DNA of 64,000 nucleotides. Source: Paludibacter sp. (lineage in GTDB: Bacteria > Bacteroidota > Bacteroidia > Bacteroidales > Paludibacteraceae). The stretch lies in NCBI GenBank assembly GCA_031292575.1, contig JARLGX010000033.1:1-64000 (forward strand), written 5' to 3'. Every line of letters begins with the position of its first letter. The first letter of the stretch is position 1. Both the position numbers and the translations under genes were made by a program. Below the pieces are notes generated by a model that made no database searches, had not been told where the DNA came from, and was given only the letters and a program-made list of their open reading frames with translations. This document shows, in pieces, positions 17,447-26,509 of the stretch.

Positions 17447-18304
17447 ATGAAAATAATTCGATTAAAAACAGAACTTGAAGCTGAAATTGAATCACTTAAG
17501 TCGGAGAACAAAACGATAGGATTTGTCCCTACAATGGGAGCATTGCACGATGGGCACAAAACTTTGGTAGAACGATGTGTCGCTGAAAATGATATCTGTA
17601 TCGTAAGCATTTTTGTAAATCCTACGCAGTTCAATAATGCAGCGGATTTAGAAAAATATCCACGAGATTTATACAGGGATTCAGAATTTCTTGAAAATGT
17701 TGGTTGCCAATATGTATTTGCGCCCAATCCTGACGAAATTTATGAAGCCGATGAACTGAAAAATCAATTTGAGTTTGACTTTGGAGGACTTGATAAAGTT
17801 ATGGAAGGAAAGTTTCGACCTGGACATTTTAATGGTGTAGTACAGATTGTAAGCAAACTCTTTAAACTTGTTCAGCCTGACAAAGCTTATTTCGGCGAAA
17901 AAGATTTTCAACAATTATCAATTATTCACCACATGGTTAACAGTTTGAAAATCAATGTTGAAATTATTGATTGCCCAATAGTTCGCGAACAAAACGGATT
18001 GGCAATGAGTAGTAGAAATGAACGTTTAACCGAAGATCAACGTAAAAAAGCGGTAGAAATATCCAAAGTTCTATTCGAAAGTCGTAACTTTGCAGGCCAA
18101 TTATCTCCAAAAGAACTTACTAACTGGGTGATTGAAAAAATAAATGCAGTTTCGGAATTAAATGTCGAATACTACGAAATTGTAAATACTAAAACCCTTC
18201 AACCAATTAACTCCTGGTCAGAACATACTGTTGGTTGTATTGCAGTATTTTGTGGTGAAGTGAGGCTAATAGACAATATCAGATACAACTCACTTAATAA
18301 CTAA
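17447..18304 (+). CDS. panC: Pantothenate synthetase
   Basis: 285 residues. It condenses pantoate and beta-alanine with ATP. The class-I-tRNA-synthetase-like motifs are present: PTMGALHDGHKTLVERC (HxGH-type, residues ~28-40), FVNPTQFN, GEKDFQQL and the C-terminal-side AMSSRNERL that acts as the KMSKS equivalent. It is followed after ~50 bp by panD, which provides beta-alanine, so the two complete the pantothenate branch in one operon. Confidence 0.96.
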   Translation: MKIIRLKTELEAEIESLKSENKTIGFVPTMGALHDGHKTLVERCVAENDICIVSIFVNPTQFNNAADLEKYPRDLYRDSEFLENVGCQYVFAPNPDEIYEADELKNQFEFDFGGLDKVMEGKFRPGHFNGVVQIVSKLFKLVQPDKAYFGEKDFQQLSIIHHMVNSLKINVEIIDCPIVREQNGLAMSSRNERLTEDQRKKAVEISKVLFESRNFAGQLSPKELTNWVIEKINAVSELNVEYYEIVNTKTLQPINSWSEHTVGCIAVFCGEVRLIDNIRYNSLNN

Positions 18305-18355
18305 ATAAAGAAAAACAAGTTAACCAATTACTGTTAACTGAAAACTGATACATAT

Positions 18356-18706
18356 ATGTTAGTACATATCGTAAAATCAAAAATTCATAGGGTTTCGGTT
18401 ACAGAAGCCAATCTAAATTATATAGGAAGCATTACTATCGACGAAGATTTGATGGATGCAGCCAATGTGATTGCAAACGAAAAAGTTAGCATTGTGAACA
18501 ATAATAATGGCGAAAGATTTGAAACTTACGTTATCCCTGGAAAGCGTGGTTCTGGAGTTATTTGCTTGAATGGAGCCGCAGCTCGAAAAGTACAACAAGG
18601 TGATATCGTGATTATTATGGCTTATGCCATGATGGAAATGGAAGAAGCACGAACATTCAAACCTGCAATAATTTTTCCTGATACCGCTACAAATAAACTC
18701 ATTTAA
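18356..18706 (+). CDS. panD: Aspartate 1-decarboxylase
   Basis: 116 residues, pyruvoyl-dependent. The self-cleavage site Gly24-Ser25 is seen in NYIGSITID, and the following parts [20 protein letters not shown] are typical of PanD. Autocleavage would yield a ~2.7-kDa beta chain and an alpha chain carrying the pyruvoyl group. It makes beta-alanine for PanC, which is encoded just upstream. Confidence 0.96.
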   Translation: MLVHIVKSKIHRVSVTEANLNYIGSITIDEDLMDAANVIANEKVSIVNNNNGERFETYVIPGKRGSGVICLNGAAARKVQQGDIVIIMAYAMMEMEEARTFKPAIIFPDTATNKLI

Positions 18707-18783
18707 AATAGTTTAGTTGTTTATTAAGCAGGAAAAAACCTTGTTTACTTAACTAACTTGTCGCATTAAAAATTTTATTATTA

Positions 18784-19371
18784 ATGAAAGTAGTCATCAT
18801 CAAATACAATGCTGGAAATATTCGTTCAGTGCTTTTTGCACTTGAAAGAATTGGTATTAATGCCATTGTTTCCGATGATCATGAAGAAATTCGTTCTGCC
18901 GATAGGGTTATTTTTCCAGGAGTTGGTGAAGCCTCTTCGGCAATGAGTTATCTGAAAGATAAAGGACTCGACAAATTAATTTGTTCGCTCACTCAGCCTG
19001 TCTTGGGAATTTGCCTTGGTATGCAATTAATGTGCGCGCATTCTGAAGAAAATGATACACAGTGCCTTGGAATCTTTAACCAAAAAGTAAAACTTTTTCC
19101 AAGTTTAGGACTTAAAATTCCACAAATCGGTTGGAATAACATAACGCATTTAGAATCAAACTTATTTAATAACGTAAATGAAAATTCATATATGTATTTC
19201 GTTCACAGTTATTACGTTGAGAATTGCGATGATGCCATTTCCAAAACAGATTACGGTTTAGAATTTAGTTCGGCTGTTCAAAAAAATAATTTCTATGCCG
19301 TTCAATTTCACCCTGAAAAATCGGGCGAAGTAGGACAAAAAATATTGGAAAATTTTATAAAAGGAGAATAA
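18784..19371 (+). CDS. hisH: Imidazole glycerol phosphate synthase glutaminase subunit HisH
   Basis: 195 residues, class-I glutamine amidotransferase: nucleophile in LGICLGMQLM (Cys near residue 78), oxyanion strand region FPGVGEASSAM, and the His-Glu pair in VQFHPEKSG. HisH supplies ammonia to HisF in histidine synthesis. The PHMGWN-like element reads IPQIGWN. It is odd that no other his gene is adjacent: the neighbours are panD and tgt. A partner hisF must therefore lie elsewhere, or this glutaminase serves another synthase. Confidence 0.85.
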   Translation: MKVVIIKYNAGNIRSVLFALERIGINAIVSDDHEEIRSADRVIFPGVGEASSAMSYLKDKGLDKLICSLTQPVLGICLGMQLMCAHSEENDTQCLGIFNQKVKLFPSLGLKIPQIGWNNITHLESNLFNNVNENSYMYFVHSYYVENCDDAISKTDYGLEFSSAVQKNNFYAVQFHPEKSGEVGQKILENFIKGE

Positions 19372-19466
19372 AGGGTTCTTTAAGTTCTGCATTTTTTAGA
19401 GCAGGCATATATTTCAATATAGAATTTCCCCAATTCTTATATTCTTGCTCATATTTAATATTAAAA

Positions 19467-20597
19467 ATGACTTTCGAAATACAGAATACCGATCCAAATT
19501 CAAATGCTCGTGCAGGTAAAATAACTACAGATCATGGAGTTATCGAAACACCTATTTTTATGCCTGTGGGAACAGTTGCCTCGGTAAAAGCAGTTCATTT
19601 TCACGAACTAAAAGAAGATATTAAAGCTCAAATTATATTAGGAAATACTTATCATTTGTATTTACGCCCTGGGATTGATACGTTGGAACGAGCCGGCGGA
19701 TTGCACAAATTCAATGGTTGGGACAAACCGATATTGACTGATAGTGGTGGCTATCAGGTCTTTTCTTTATCTGAAAACCGGAAACTAAAAGAAGAAGGAG
19801 CCACTTTTCGTTCACATATCGACGGGAGCAAACACCTTTTTACTCCTGAAAATGTTGTTGAAATTCAGCGAATAATTGGTGCTGATATTATTATGGCTTT
19901 TGATGAATGTACGCCCGGAACTGCTGATTATCAGTATGCAAAAAAATCGATGGAATTGACACACCGGTGGTTAGATAGAGGGTTGAAACATTTTGATAAA
20001 ACTGAACCCAAATATGGATATTCTCAGACTTATTTTCCAATCGTTCAAGGCTGTATTTATACTGACTTACGAAAACAATCAGCAGAATTTATTGCCTCTC
20101 AAAATCGTGATGGGAATGCAATTGGTGGATTGGCAGTAGGCGAACCAACTGAAATAATGTATGAAATGATTGAAGTTGTAAATGAGATATTGCCAAAAGA
20201 TAAACCACGATATTTAATGGGTGTAGGAACTCCTCAGAATATTTTGGAAGCAATAGAACGCGGTGTTGACATGTTTGATTGTGTAATGCCCACCCGAAAT
20301 GGTCGGAATGGAATGCTTTTCACTTCTCAGGGAATTATAAATATAAAGAATGAAAAATGGAAAAATGATTTTTCAGTGCTCGATGAATTTGGGACATCGT
20401 ACGTAGATCAAGCTTACTCAAGAGCTTATTTACGTCATCTTTTTATCAGTAAAGAATTGTTAGCTTTGCAAATAGCTTCCATTCATAACCTTGCATTTTA
20501 CCTTTGGTTAGTTGGTGAGGCAAGAAAGCATATTCAAACAGGTGATTTTTCAACTTGGAAAAAAGGAATGATTGAACAACTTGGACGAAGAATTTAA
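19467..20597 (+). CDS. tgt: tRNA-guanine (queuine) transglycosylase
   Basis: 376 residues. It exchanges guanine-34 of GUN anticodons for preQ1. The TIM-barrel motifs are present: LTDSGGYQVFSL (first catalytic Asp), FDECTPG, GGLAVGEP, and DMFDCVMPTRNGRNGMLFTS (nucleophilic Asp). The usual zinc-binding C-x-C-x2-C preceding YSRAYL is absent: the sequence reads FGTSYVDQAYSRAYLRHL, although the downstream IHNL His is kept. I infer a lineage-specific zinc-free form rather than loss of function. lptG/F follows after 5 bp, so the two are co-transcribed. Confidence 0.93.
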   Translation: MTFEIQNTDPNSNARAGKITTDHGVIETPIFMPVGTVASVKAVHFHELKEDIKAQIILGNTYHLYLRPGIDTLERAGGLHKFNGWDKPILTDSGGYQVFSLSENRKLKEEGATFRSHIDGSKHLFTPENVVEIQRIIGADIIMAFDECTPGTADYQYAKKSMELTHRWLDRGLKHFDKTEPKYGYSQTYFPIVQGCIYTDLRKQSAEFIASQNRDGNAIGGLAVGEPTEIMYEMIEVVNEILPKDKPRYLMGVGTPQNILEAIERGVDMFDCVMPTRNGRNGMLFTSQGIINIKNEKWKNDFSVLDEFGTSYVDQAYSRAYLRHLFISKELLALQIASIHNLAFYLWLVGEARKHIQTGDFSTWKKGMIEQLGRRI

Positions 20598-20602
20598 AAA
20601 AA

Positions 20603-21706
20603 ATGAAAAAAATAAATTATCATATTTTTGGCTTAAAAAGAATTGACACGTATATCATCAAAAAGTTTTTGGGGACATACTTTTTCTCCATCATACTTAT
20701 TTTGAGTATTGCAGTTGTATTTGATTTAACAGAGAAACTTGATAATTTTGTTGAACATAATGCGCCTTTGAAAGCCATTATTTTTGATTATTACTTCAAT
20801 TTTATTCCCTATTACATGAATATGTTCAGTCCGCTGTTCACATTCATAGCGGTTATTTTCTTCACTTCGAAAATGGCTTCTAATACCGAAATCATTGCCA
20901 TCCTTTCCAGTGGAGTCAGTTTTCGCAGATTAATGCTTCCTTATTTTCTTTCTGCAGCTGTTATTGGTTCAATTTCATTTGTTGTAGGTGGATATATCAT
21001 TCCTCCTGCAAATAAGAAGATGCTAAACTTTGAAGACAAATATGTTCGTCCCATTAAACAAACAAATGCCCAAAATGTACAAATGGAAGTTGAAAAAGGG
21101 GTAATTATGTATATCGAGCGCTTTGAAGTTTCGAACAACACTGGTTATAGATTCTCATTAGAAAAATTTAATGGAAAAACATTAGTTTCTCGTCTTACTG
21201 CTCAAACAATTACATGGGATTCAGCATATCATTGGAGAATAACAGATTATCTACAACGGAATTTCAATGGAATGCGCGAAAAAATTACAAAAGGTAGCAG
21301 TAAAGACACAACTATCATGGTTCAACCGGAAGAGTTTTTCATTACTGCTCAGGAAGCTCCACAAATGAACAATCACAAACTTGGAAGTTATCTCAGTAAA
21401 CAAAGGAAAAGAGGTGTAGGGAATATTCAAGGATTTGAAGATGAGTATTATAAACGATTTTCTATGCCTTTGGCTGCTTTTATTATGACTTTAATAGGAG
21501 TTTCTCTATCATCCAGAAAAGTACGTGGAGGAATGGGAATTCATTTAGGAATAGGTCTTGCATTAAGTTCAATTTATATTTTATTTTCAACCATGTCAAC
21601 CAGTTTTTCTGTTAGCGGAAGTATGACATCTTTCCAAGCTGTTTGGTTACCAAATGTCGTTTTTCTGTTAATTGGAATTTATTTATACAGAACCGCCCCA
21701 AAATAA
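20603..21706 (+). CDS. LptF/LptG family permease (YjgP/YjgQ)
   Basis: 367 residues with three N-terminal helices (for example FFSIILILSIAVVFDLTE and FSPLFTFIAVIFFTSKMA), a ~130-residue periplasmic beta-jellyroll domain, and three C-terminal helices after YKRFSMPLAAFIMTLIGVSLS. The motif SNTEIIAILSSGVSFRRL is diagnostic. These proteins form the membrane part of the LptB2FG lipopolysaccharide extractor. Whether it is F or G is not decidable here. Nearly contiguous with tgt, as in many Bacteroidetes. Confidence 0.88.
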   Translation: MKKINYHIFGLKRIDTYIIKKFLGTYFFSIILILSIAVVFDLTEKLDNFVEHNAPLKAIIFDYYFNFIPYYMNMFSPLFTFIAVIFFTSKMASNTEIIAILSSGVSFRRLMLPYFLSAAVIGSISFVVGGYIIPPANKKMLNFEDKYVRPIKQTNAQNVQMEVEKGVIMYIERFEVSNNTGYRFSLEKFNGKTLVSRLTAQTITWDSAYHWRITDYLQRNFNGMREKITKGSSKDTTIMVQPEEFFITAQEAPQMNNHKLGSYLSKQRKRGVGNIQGFEDEYYKRFSMPLAAFIMTLIGVSLSSRKVRGGMGIHLGIGLALSSIYILFSTMSTSFSVSGSMTSFQAVWLPNVVFLLIGIYLYRTAPK

Positions 21707-21726
21707 CAATTACGGAATTTATTCTC

Positions 21727-21769
21727 AACAAAACAGGTATTTCAGAATATCTGAAATGCCTGTTTTGTT
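21727..21769. terminator. Terminator between lptF/G and rfbB
   Basis: AACAAAACAGG-ATTTCAGA pairs with TCTGAAAT-CCTGTTTTGTT with a tiny loop, a stem of about 20 bp. It serves the convergent genes on both sides. Confidence 0.75.
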
Positions 21770-21791
21770 ACATATAAAACTAAAAATATAT

Positions 21792-22847
21792 TTATCTTTC
21801 AGAATATTGTTTCTCGTAATATTTTTGATAATCTCCATTAATGATATTATCCATCCAAGCTTGGTTTGCCAAATACCAATCAACAGTTTTTTCAAGACCC
21901 TCTTCAAATTGTAATGAAGGTTTCCATCCTAATTCACGTTGTAGCTTTGTAGAATCTATCGCGTAACGCAAATCGTGTCCGGCACGGTCTTTTACAAAAG
22001 TTATCAACTTTGCTGATTCACCAGGTTCGCGATTTAACTTTTTATCCATAATTTTACAAAGTTCACGAATCAGATCAATGTTAGTCCATTCGTTATTTCC
22101 TCCAATATTGTACGTTTCACCTACTACTCCTTTGTGGAAAATAGTATCGATAGCCCGTGCATGATCATTAACCCACAACCAATCGCGGATATTCTCACCT
22201 TTACCATATATCGGAATTGGCTTTTTATTTTTAATATTATTAATGGAAAGTGGAATTAATTTTTCAGGAAAATGATTAGCGCCATAGTTGTTCGAACAAT
22301 TTGAAACCACCACCGGCAAACCGTAAGTATGATAGTAAGCACGAACAAAATGATCTGAACTTGCTTTTGCTGCCGAATATGGACTACGTGGATCGTAAGC
22401 AGTTTCCTCGGTGAAAAAGCCAGTCTCACCCAGCGACCCATATACCTCATCTGTGGAAATATGATAAAAACGCTTTCCGTCCATATTTCCTTTCCAAGCT
22501 TCTTTAGCAGCATTCAACAAATTAGCTGTTCCGAAAACATTTGTTCGAATAAATGCAAAAGGGTCAGTAATTGAACGGTCAACATGCGACTCGGCGGCTA
22601 AATGAACTACCCCATCAAAATTATGCGTTTTAAACAATTCGGTAATGAATACCTCATCTGTAATATCACCTTTTACAAACTTGTAATTCGGTGCTAAAGC
22701 AACATCTTTCAAGTTTTCTAAATTACCGGCATAGGTCAATGCATCCAAGTTAATAATTTTATATTCAGGGTATTTAGTAACGAATAGCCGAACAACATGT
22801 GATCCAATAAACCCCGCACCTCCTGTAATTAAAACCGTTTTATTCAT
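21792..22847 (-). CDS. rfbB: dTDP-glucose 4,6-dehydratase
   Basis: 351 residues, extended short-chain dehydrogenase: NAD-binding GGAGFIGSHVV at the N-terminus, STDEVYGSLG (catalytic Thr-Asp-Glu), and YSAAKASSDHFV (YxxxK). It makes dTDP-4-keto-6-deoxyglucose, the precursor of dTDP-rhamnose and other O-antigen sugars. No rfbA, rfbC or rfbD lies next to it in this window. The gene has its own promoter at 22883-22913. Confidence 0.95.
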   Translation of the reverse strand: MNKTVLITGGAGFIGSHVVRLFVTKYPEYKIINLDALTYAGNLENLKDVALAPNYKFVKGDITDEVFITELFKTHNFDGVVHLAAESHVDRSITDPFAFIRTNVFGTANLLNAAKEAWKGNMDGKRFYHISTDEVYGSLGETGFFTEETAYDPRSPYSAAKASSDHFVRAYYHTYGLPVVVSNCSNNYGANHFPEKLIPLSINNIKNKKPIPIYGKGENIRDWLWVNDHARAIDTIFHKGVVGETYNIGGNNEWTNIDLIRELCKIMDKKLNREPGESAKLITFVKDRAGHDLRYAIDSTKLQRELGWKPSLQFEEGLEKTVDWYLANQAWMDNIINGDYQKYYEKQYSER

Positions 22848-22882
22848 GCTCGTTTCATTTAAATTATTTTGTTAAAGTTGCA

Positions 22883-22913
22883 CAAAGATACATCGATTTC
22901 TTTGGTCTAACAA
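22883..22913 (-). promoter_or_regulatory. Promoter of rfbB
   Basis: Minus strand: TTG (22911-22913), 20-bp spacer, TATCTTTG (22883-22890), a good match to the Bacteroidetes consensus. Transcription would begin about 30 bp upstream of the ATG. Confidence 0.6.
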
Positions 22914-22964
22914 GTTGTTGATAACTTTTAGGCTAAAAAATAATCCACTTCAATTCCTTTAAAC

Positions 22965-22972
22965 TACTTTTG
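22965..22972 (+). promoter_or_regulatory. -7 element directly in front of the HU/SPOR gene
   Basis: TACTTTTG ends only 4 bp before the GTG start codon at 22977. If it is used, the transcript would begin at or immediately beside the start codon and be leaderless. No TTG is seen at the standard -33 position, which lowers confidence. Confidence 0.4.
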
Positions 22973-22976
22973 CAAG

Positions 22977-23873
22977 GTGGAAAAAATATTTCAACATATC
23001 GAAAAACTTTTGATGCAACATGACTATGTTGTAGTTCCAAATTTAGGTGGCTTTGTAATACAAATGCAATCTGCACTTTTTTTGTCTGATCGGATAATTC
23101 CTCCACATGCTACAATTGGTTTTAACCCGCTGATGAACCAATCCGATGGATTATTAGCCATCGAAATATCCAGATCTGAGCAAATTAGTTACAGAAAAGC
23201 AGTTGAATATCTCGACAATGAAGTTGAAAATTTAAAAAGTCGCCTCAATACTTCAGAAAATATTGTAATTGGAAAATTAGGAATTTTGCATAGGAATAAT
23301 ACTGGTTCATTGACATTTAACCCAATATATAATGCAAATTTCTTACCTCAGAATTTTGGATTATCAGATTTATATATTTCAAAAAGAGCCAGTAAATCAA
23401 CCGATGAACAAAGAAAAGTAACAATTAATCTTCCCTCGACTCGAATATATAAATATGTCGCAGCTGCAATGCTTGTGTTTGGGTTGTTCTTTTTTTCGCC
23501 ACGTGTTGATGATTTGAAATACTCCAATAGTGCAGGTTTAATAACTATTCCAATTGCAAATAATATAGAAAAAAATGACTCGTTAAAAAAAACGCAGAAA
23601 AACAATACTAAAGACTCTATTACTTCAATTAATATATTGACGAATAATCAGTTTCATGTAATTGTAGCTAGTCTGGCTGATAAGAAATCAGCAGAGAAAT
23701 TCTGCAAAGAACTAATCTCCGAGAAATACACAAACGCCCATATTTTATCTCCCATAAGAAACTATAGAGTTGCAATCCAATCATTTCCAACCAAAGACAA
23801 GGCATACCAATTTATGGAGAACCTTCGAAAATCTGACAATCGTTTTAAAACTGCCTGGGTATTCGGTGATTGA
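22977..23873 (+). CDS. HU-CCDC81/SPOR domain protein
   Basis: 298 residues starting with GTG (reads MEKIFQHIEKLLMQHDYVVV). Residues 1-~110 resemble the HU-like, CCDC81-type domain: HDYVVVPNLGGFVIQ is its signature. One transmembrane helix follows (YVAAAMLVFGLFFFS, ~155-170), then a polar linker and a C-terminal SPOR domain (FHVIVASLADKKSAEKFCKE and YRVAIQSFPTKDKAYQFM), which binds denuded glycan strands at division sites. It is thus a bitopic membrane protein probably involved in cell division or cell-wall recognition. An alternative start is Met13. Confidence 0.82.
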   Translation: MEKIFQHIEKLLMQHDYVVVPNLGGFVIQMQSALFLSDRIIPPHATIGFNPLMNQSDGLLAIEISRSEQISYRKAVEYLDNEVENLKSRLNTSENIVIGKLGILHRNNTGSLTFNPIYNANFLPQNFGLSDLYISKRASKSTDEQRKVTINLPSTRIYKYVAAAMLVFGLFFFSPRVDDLKYSNSAGLITIPIANNIEKNDSLKKTQKNNTKDSITSINILTNNQFHVIVASLADKKSAEKFCKELISEKYTNAHILSPIRNYRVAIQSFPTKDKAYQFMENLRKSDNRFKTAWVFGD

Positions 23874-23919
23874 AAAAATTCTTTTACGATAAATACTTTT
23901 AAGTTCCAAATAAAAATAC

Positions 23920-23927
23920 TACCTTTG
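23920..23927 (+). promoter_or_regulatory. -7 element of the rpsP promoter
   Basis: TACCTTTG, with TTT at the expected -33 place (23898-23900) after a 19-bp spacer. It is about 50 bp upstream of the rpsP start codon. Confidence 0.5.
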
Positions 23928-23979
23928 CAACCGCTTTTCGAGAAAAAGCATTAGGTATAATCAATTAATAATTCAAAAA

Positions 23980-24513
23980 ATGCCCGTAAAAATTAGATTG
24001 CAACGTCACGGTCGCAAAGGATATGCTTATTATCATATCGTAATCGCAGACAGCAGAGCGCCACGCGATGGCAAATTTATCGAACGAATCGGTTCTTATA
24101 ACCCAAACACCAATCCTGCAACGATCGACTTAAAATTCGAAAAAGCATTATATTGGTTGCAAACAGGTGCACAACCAACCGACACAACAAGAAACATTCT
24201 TTCTTCAGAAGGTGTATTAATGAAAAAACACTTGCTTGAAGGAGTAAAAAAAGGAGCATTCGATGCTGCCGAAGCTGACAAACGTTTTGCAGCATGGAAA
24301 GCAAGCAAAGAATCAAGTATCACTAAAACTAAAGAACAACTTGCTGCTGAAAAACAAGCGGATTTGAAAGCTCGAATGAAAGCTGAAACTGATGTTAATA
24401 AAGCAAAAGCTGCCGAATTGGCAAAGAAAAAAGCTGATGCAATTGCAGCAACAATTGAAGCAGTTGCAGAAGAAACACCTGCTGAAACAACTGAAGAAGT
24501 TGTTGCAGAATAA
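23980..24513 (+). CDS. rpsP: 30S ribosomal protein S16
   Basis: 177 residues. The first ~80 are the S16 core ([39 protein letters not shown]), followed by a long Ala/Lys/Glu-rich tail ([20 protein letters not shown] and [14 protein letters not shown]). S16 is about 80-90 residues in most bacteria; the extended acidic/basic tail is usual in Bacteroidetes. It is monocistronic and ends at the hairpin at 24539. Confidence 0.97.
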   Translation: MPVKIRLQRHGRKGYAYYHIVIADSRAPRDGKFIERIGSYNPNTNPATIDLKFEKALYWLQTGAQPTDTTRNILSSEGVLMKKHLLEGVKKGAFDAAEADKRFAAWKASKESSITKTKEQLAAEKQADLKARMKAETDVNKAKAAELAKKKADAIAATIEAVAEETPAETTEEVVAE

Positions 24514-24538
24514 TTTTCAGCAAATTTGAAATAATTAA

Positions 24539-24565
24539 GACCCGAAAGAAATTTCGGGTCTTTTT
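24539..24565 (+). terminator. Terminator of rpsP
   Basis: GACCCGAAA pairs with TTTCGGGTC around GAAA, followed by TTTTT. Confidence 0.9.
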
Positions 24566-24651
24566 GTTTAAAACAATTTAAATAATAGCTTTACAAATTC
24601 TATTCGTGATTTTTTACTTTACATATTAACACCCAAACTAAATCAATCAAA

Positions 24652-24942
24652 ATGAATAAAACAGTTAACATTGCTCTCCAAATTTTACCCAGTTCTCATT
24701 CTATACATCCTTATGTCTTGGTTGATAAAGCTATTGAGGTTATCGCAGCTTCAGGAATCAGATATAAAGTTACTCCTTTCGAAACTGTCATGGAAGGGAG
24801 TTATGACGATATAATGGAAATAGTAAAACAAGCCCAAGAAGCCTGTTATGAAGCCGGAGCTGAAAGTTTAATGACATATATTAAAATTCAAAGTTCACTT
24901 CAGGATGTTAGTATTGAAGATAAAATGGAAAAATACGAATAG
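24652..24942 (+). CDS. Thiamine-binding/YqgV (MTH1187) family protein
   Basis: 96 residues. The pattern VNIALQILPSSHSIHPYVLV, followed by AIEVIAASGIRYKVTPFETVMEG and YDDIMEIVKQAQEAC, is characteristic of the MTH1187/YkoF-like ferredoxin-fold family. Members bind thiamine or related hydroxymethylpyrimidines and form oligomers; the physiological role is unclear. No transporter is adjacent. Confidence 0.78.
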   Translation: MNKTVNIALQILPSSHSIHPYVLVDKAIEVIAASGIRYKVTPFETVMEGSYDDIMEIVKQAQEACYEAGAESLMTYIKIQSSLQDVSIEDKMEKYE

Positions 24943-25014
24943 GAAAACACTTTTTACTAATCCGGTTTTCAAAATTACTTGTGATAAATTTATACAATTA
25001 ATTCTTAAAAGTTT

Positions 25015-25830
25015 ATGTCAGTAAATGTTTCCATAGTTCTTTACAAACATAAATTATCGGAAATAATTCCTTTAGTAGAAACTTTGCGAAAATCGGAAGC
25101 AGTTTCGCAGATTTTTCTTATCGATAACTCACCAACTGAAAATCCTGAGTTCACGTCATTATACGTAAATTACTCGTTTACAGGAAAAAACATTGGATAC
25201 GGAGCAGGACACAATATTGCCATTAAACAAACACTTGAACAAAATATTAGTTATCATTTGGTCATTAACCCTGATATTAATTTTGAACCTGAAATCCTTT
25301 TAAAAATTGAGGATTTTATGAATAATAATTCAGAAATTGGATTATTAATGCCTAAAATACGCTATCCAAATGGAGAAATTCAGTATCTTTGTAAACTAAT
25401 TCCAACACCTTTCGATTTAATTTTCAGGCGCTTCTTACCAAAAAGCTGGACAACAAAACGTACTGAAAAATTTGAACTTAGAGCTTCGGGTTATAACCGT
25501 ATGTTGGAAGTTCCTTATTTATCAGGCTGTTTTATGTTTTTAAAAACTGAAGCTATTCGCAGAGTTGGTTTGTTTGACGAGCGATTTTTTATGTATCCTG
25601 AAGATATTGATTTATCAAGGCGAATTCATAGAAACTATAAAACAATATACTATCCAAACGTAGAAGTTGTTCATTTTCATGAACAAAGCTCATATTTGAA
25701 TTTAAAAATGCTTATCATTCATAGTGTGAACATGATTAAATATTTCAACAAATGGGGCTGGATTTTTGACAGAAATCGAAGAAAAATCAACAAAAACACT
25801 CTTAAACAATTAACAAGTAAGATAGGTTGA
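25015..25830 (+). CDS. GT2-type glycosyltransferase (rhamnosyltransferase-like)
   Basis: 271 residues. GT-A features: NVSIVLYKHKLSEI at the N-terminus, the NIGYGAGHNIAIKQ segment, NPDINF as the metal-binding DxD equivalent, and FFMYPEDIDLSRRIHRNYK with the ED catalytic motif. The C-terminal HFHEQSSYLNL is seen in WbbL-like rhamnosyltransferases. It probably acts on a lipid-linked cell-surface polysaccharide. MarC follows after 25 bp in the same direction. Confidence 0.85.
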   Translation: MSVNVSIVLYKHKLSEIIPLVETLRKSEAVSQIFLIDNSPTENPEFTSLYVNYSFTGKNIGYGAGHNIAIKQTLEQNISYHLVINPDINFEPEILLKIEDFMNNNSEIGLLMPKIRYPNGEIQYLCKLIPTPFDLIFRRFLPKSWTTKRTEKFELRASGYNRMLEVPYLSGCFMFLKTEAIRRVGLFDERFFMYPEDIDLSRRIHRNYKTIYYPNVEVVHFHEQSSYLNLKMLIIHSVNMIKYFNKWGWIFDRNRRKINKNTLKQLTSKIG

Positions 25831-25855
25831 TAAATTGAAAATAAAAGAATAAAAA

Positions 25856-26437
25856 ATGAATAATTTCAGTTTCATACAAATTACGAGTGCTTTTATGGTT
25901 CTTTTTGCCATTATTGATATTTTAGGTTCAATCCCTATCATACTCAACATCAAGCGGAAAGGCGAAAAAGTTTATTCTTTTAGAGCAAGCATCGTAGCAT
26001 TCTTAATTCTAATCGCATTTCTGTTTTCAGGTGAGGCTGTTCTCAGATTATTTAATGTTGACATTCAATCATTTGCGGTAGCCGGCGCATTGATAATCTT
26101 TATTTTTTCATTGGAAATGATTCTTGACGTGGAAATTTTCAGAAATCATGGTCCGGAAGGAGGTTCATCCATTGTTCCAATCGCTTTTCCTTTAATAGCC
26201 GGTCCAGGTTCTTTCACAACATTACTTTCGTTAAGAGCTGAATATGCAACTGAAAATATAATTATAGCATTGGTTTTGAATATGATTTTTGTCTATATCG
26301 TACTAAAATCAACATCAAAAATTGAAAAAATTTTCGGCGAAGGTGGCATTTACATTCTTCGTAAATTTTTTGGAATTATTCTACTTGCCATTGCTGTAAA
26401 ACTTTTCACGACGAATATTGGTTCACTGCTTAAATGA
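25856..26437 (+). CDS. MarC family integral membrane protein
   Basis: 193 residues with six hydrophobic segments. The conserved MarC words are present: ITSAFMVLFAIIDILGSIPI in helix 1 and VPIAFPLIAGPGSFTTLLSL in the middle. The family is found in inner membranes; despite its name, a role in multiple antibiotic resistance is not supported. No substrate is known. Confidence 0.88.
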   Translation: MNNFSFIQITSAFMVLFAIIDILGSIPIILNIKRKGEKVYSFRASIVAFLILIAFLFSGEAVLRLFNVDIQSFAVAGALIIFIFSLEMILDVEIFRNHGPEGGSSIVPIAFPLIAGPGSFTTLLSLRAEYATENIIIALVLNMIFVYIVLKSTSKIEKIFGEGGIYILRKFFGIILLAIAVKLFTTNIGSLLK

Positions 26438-26448
26438 TTAAAATAAAA

Positions 26449-26495
26449 AAACTGAGGAGCAAGTAATTTATTATACTTGCTCCTCAGCTTTTTTT
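26449..26495. terminator. Bidirectional terminator between marC and purM
   Basis: CTGAGGAGCAAGTA pairs with TACTTGCTCCTCAG, preceded by an A-run and followed by a T-run; it serves both convergent genes. Confidence 0.88.
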
Positions 26496-26509
26496 AGTTT
26501 CACTATTTC

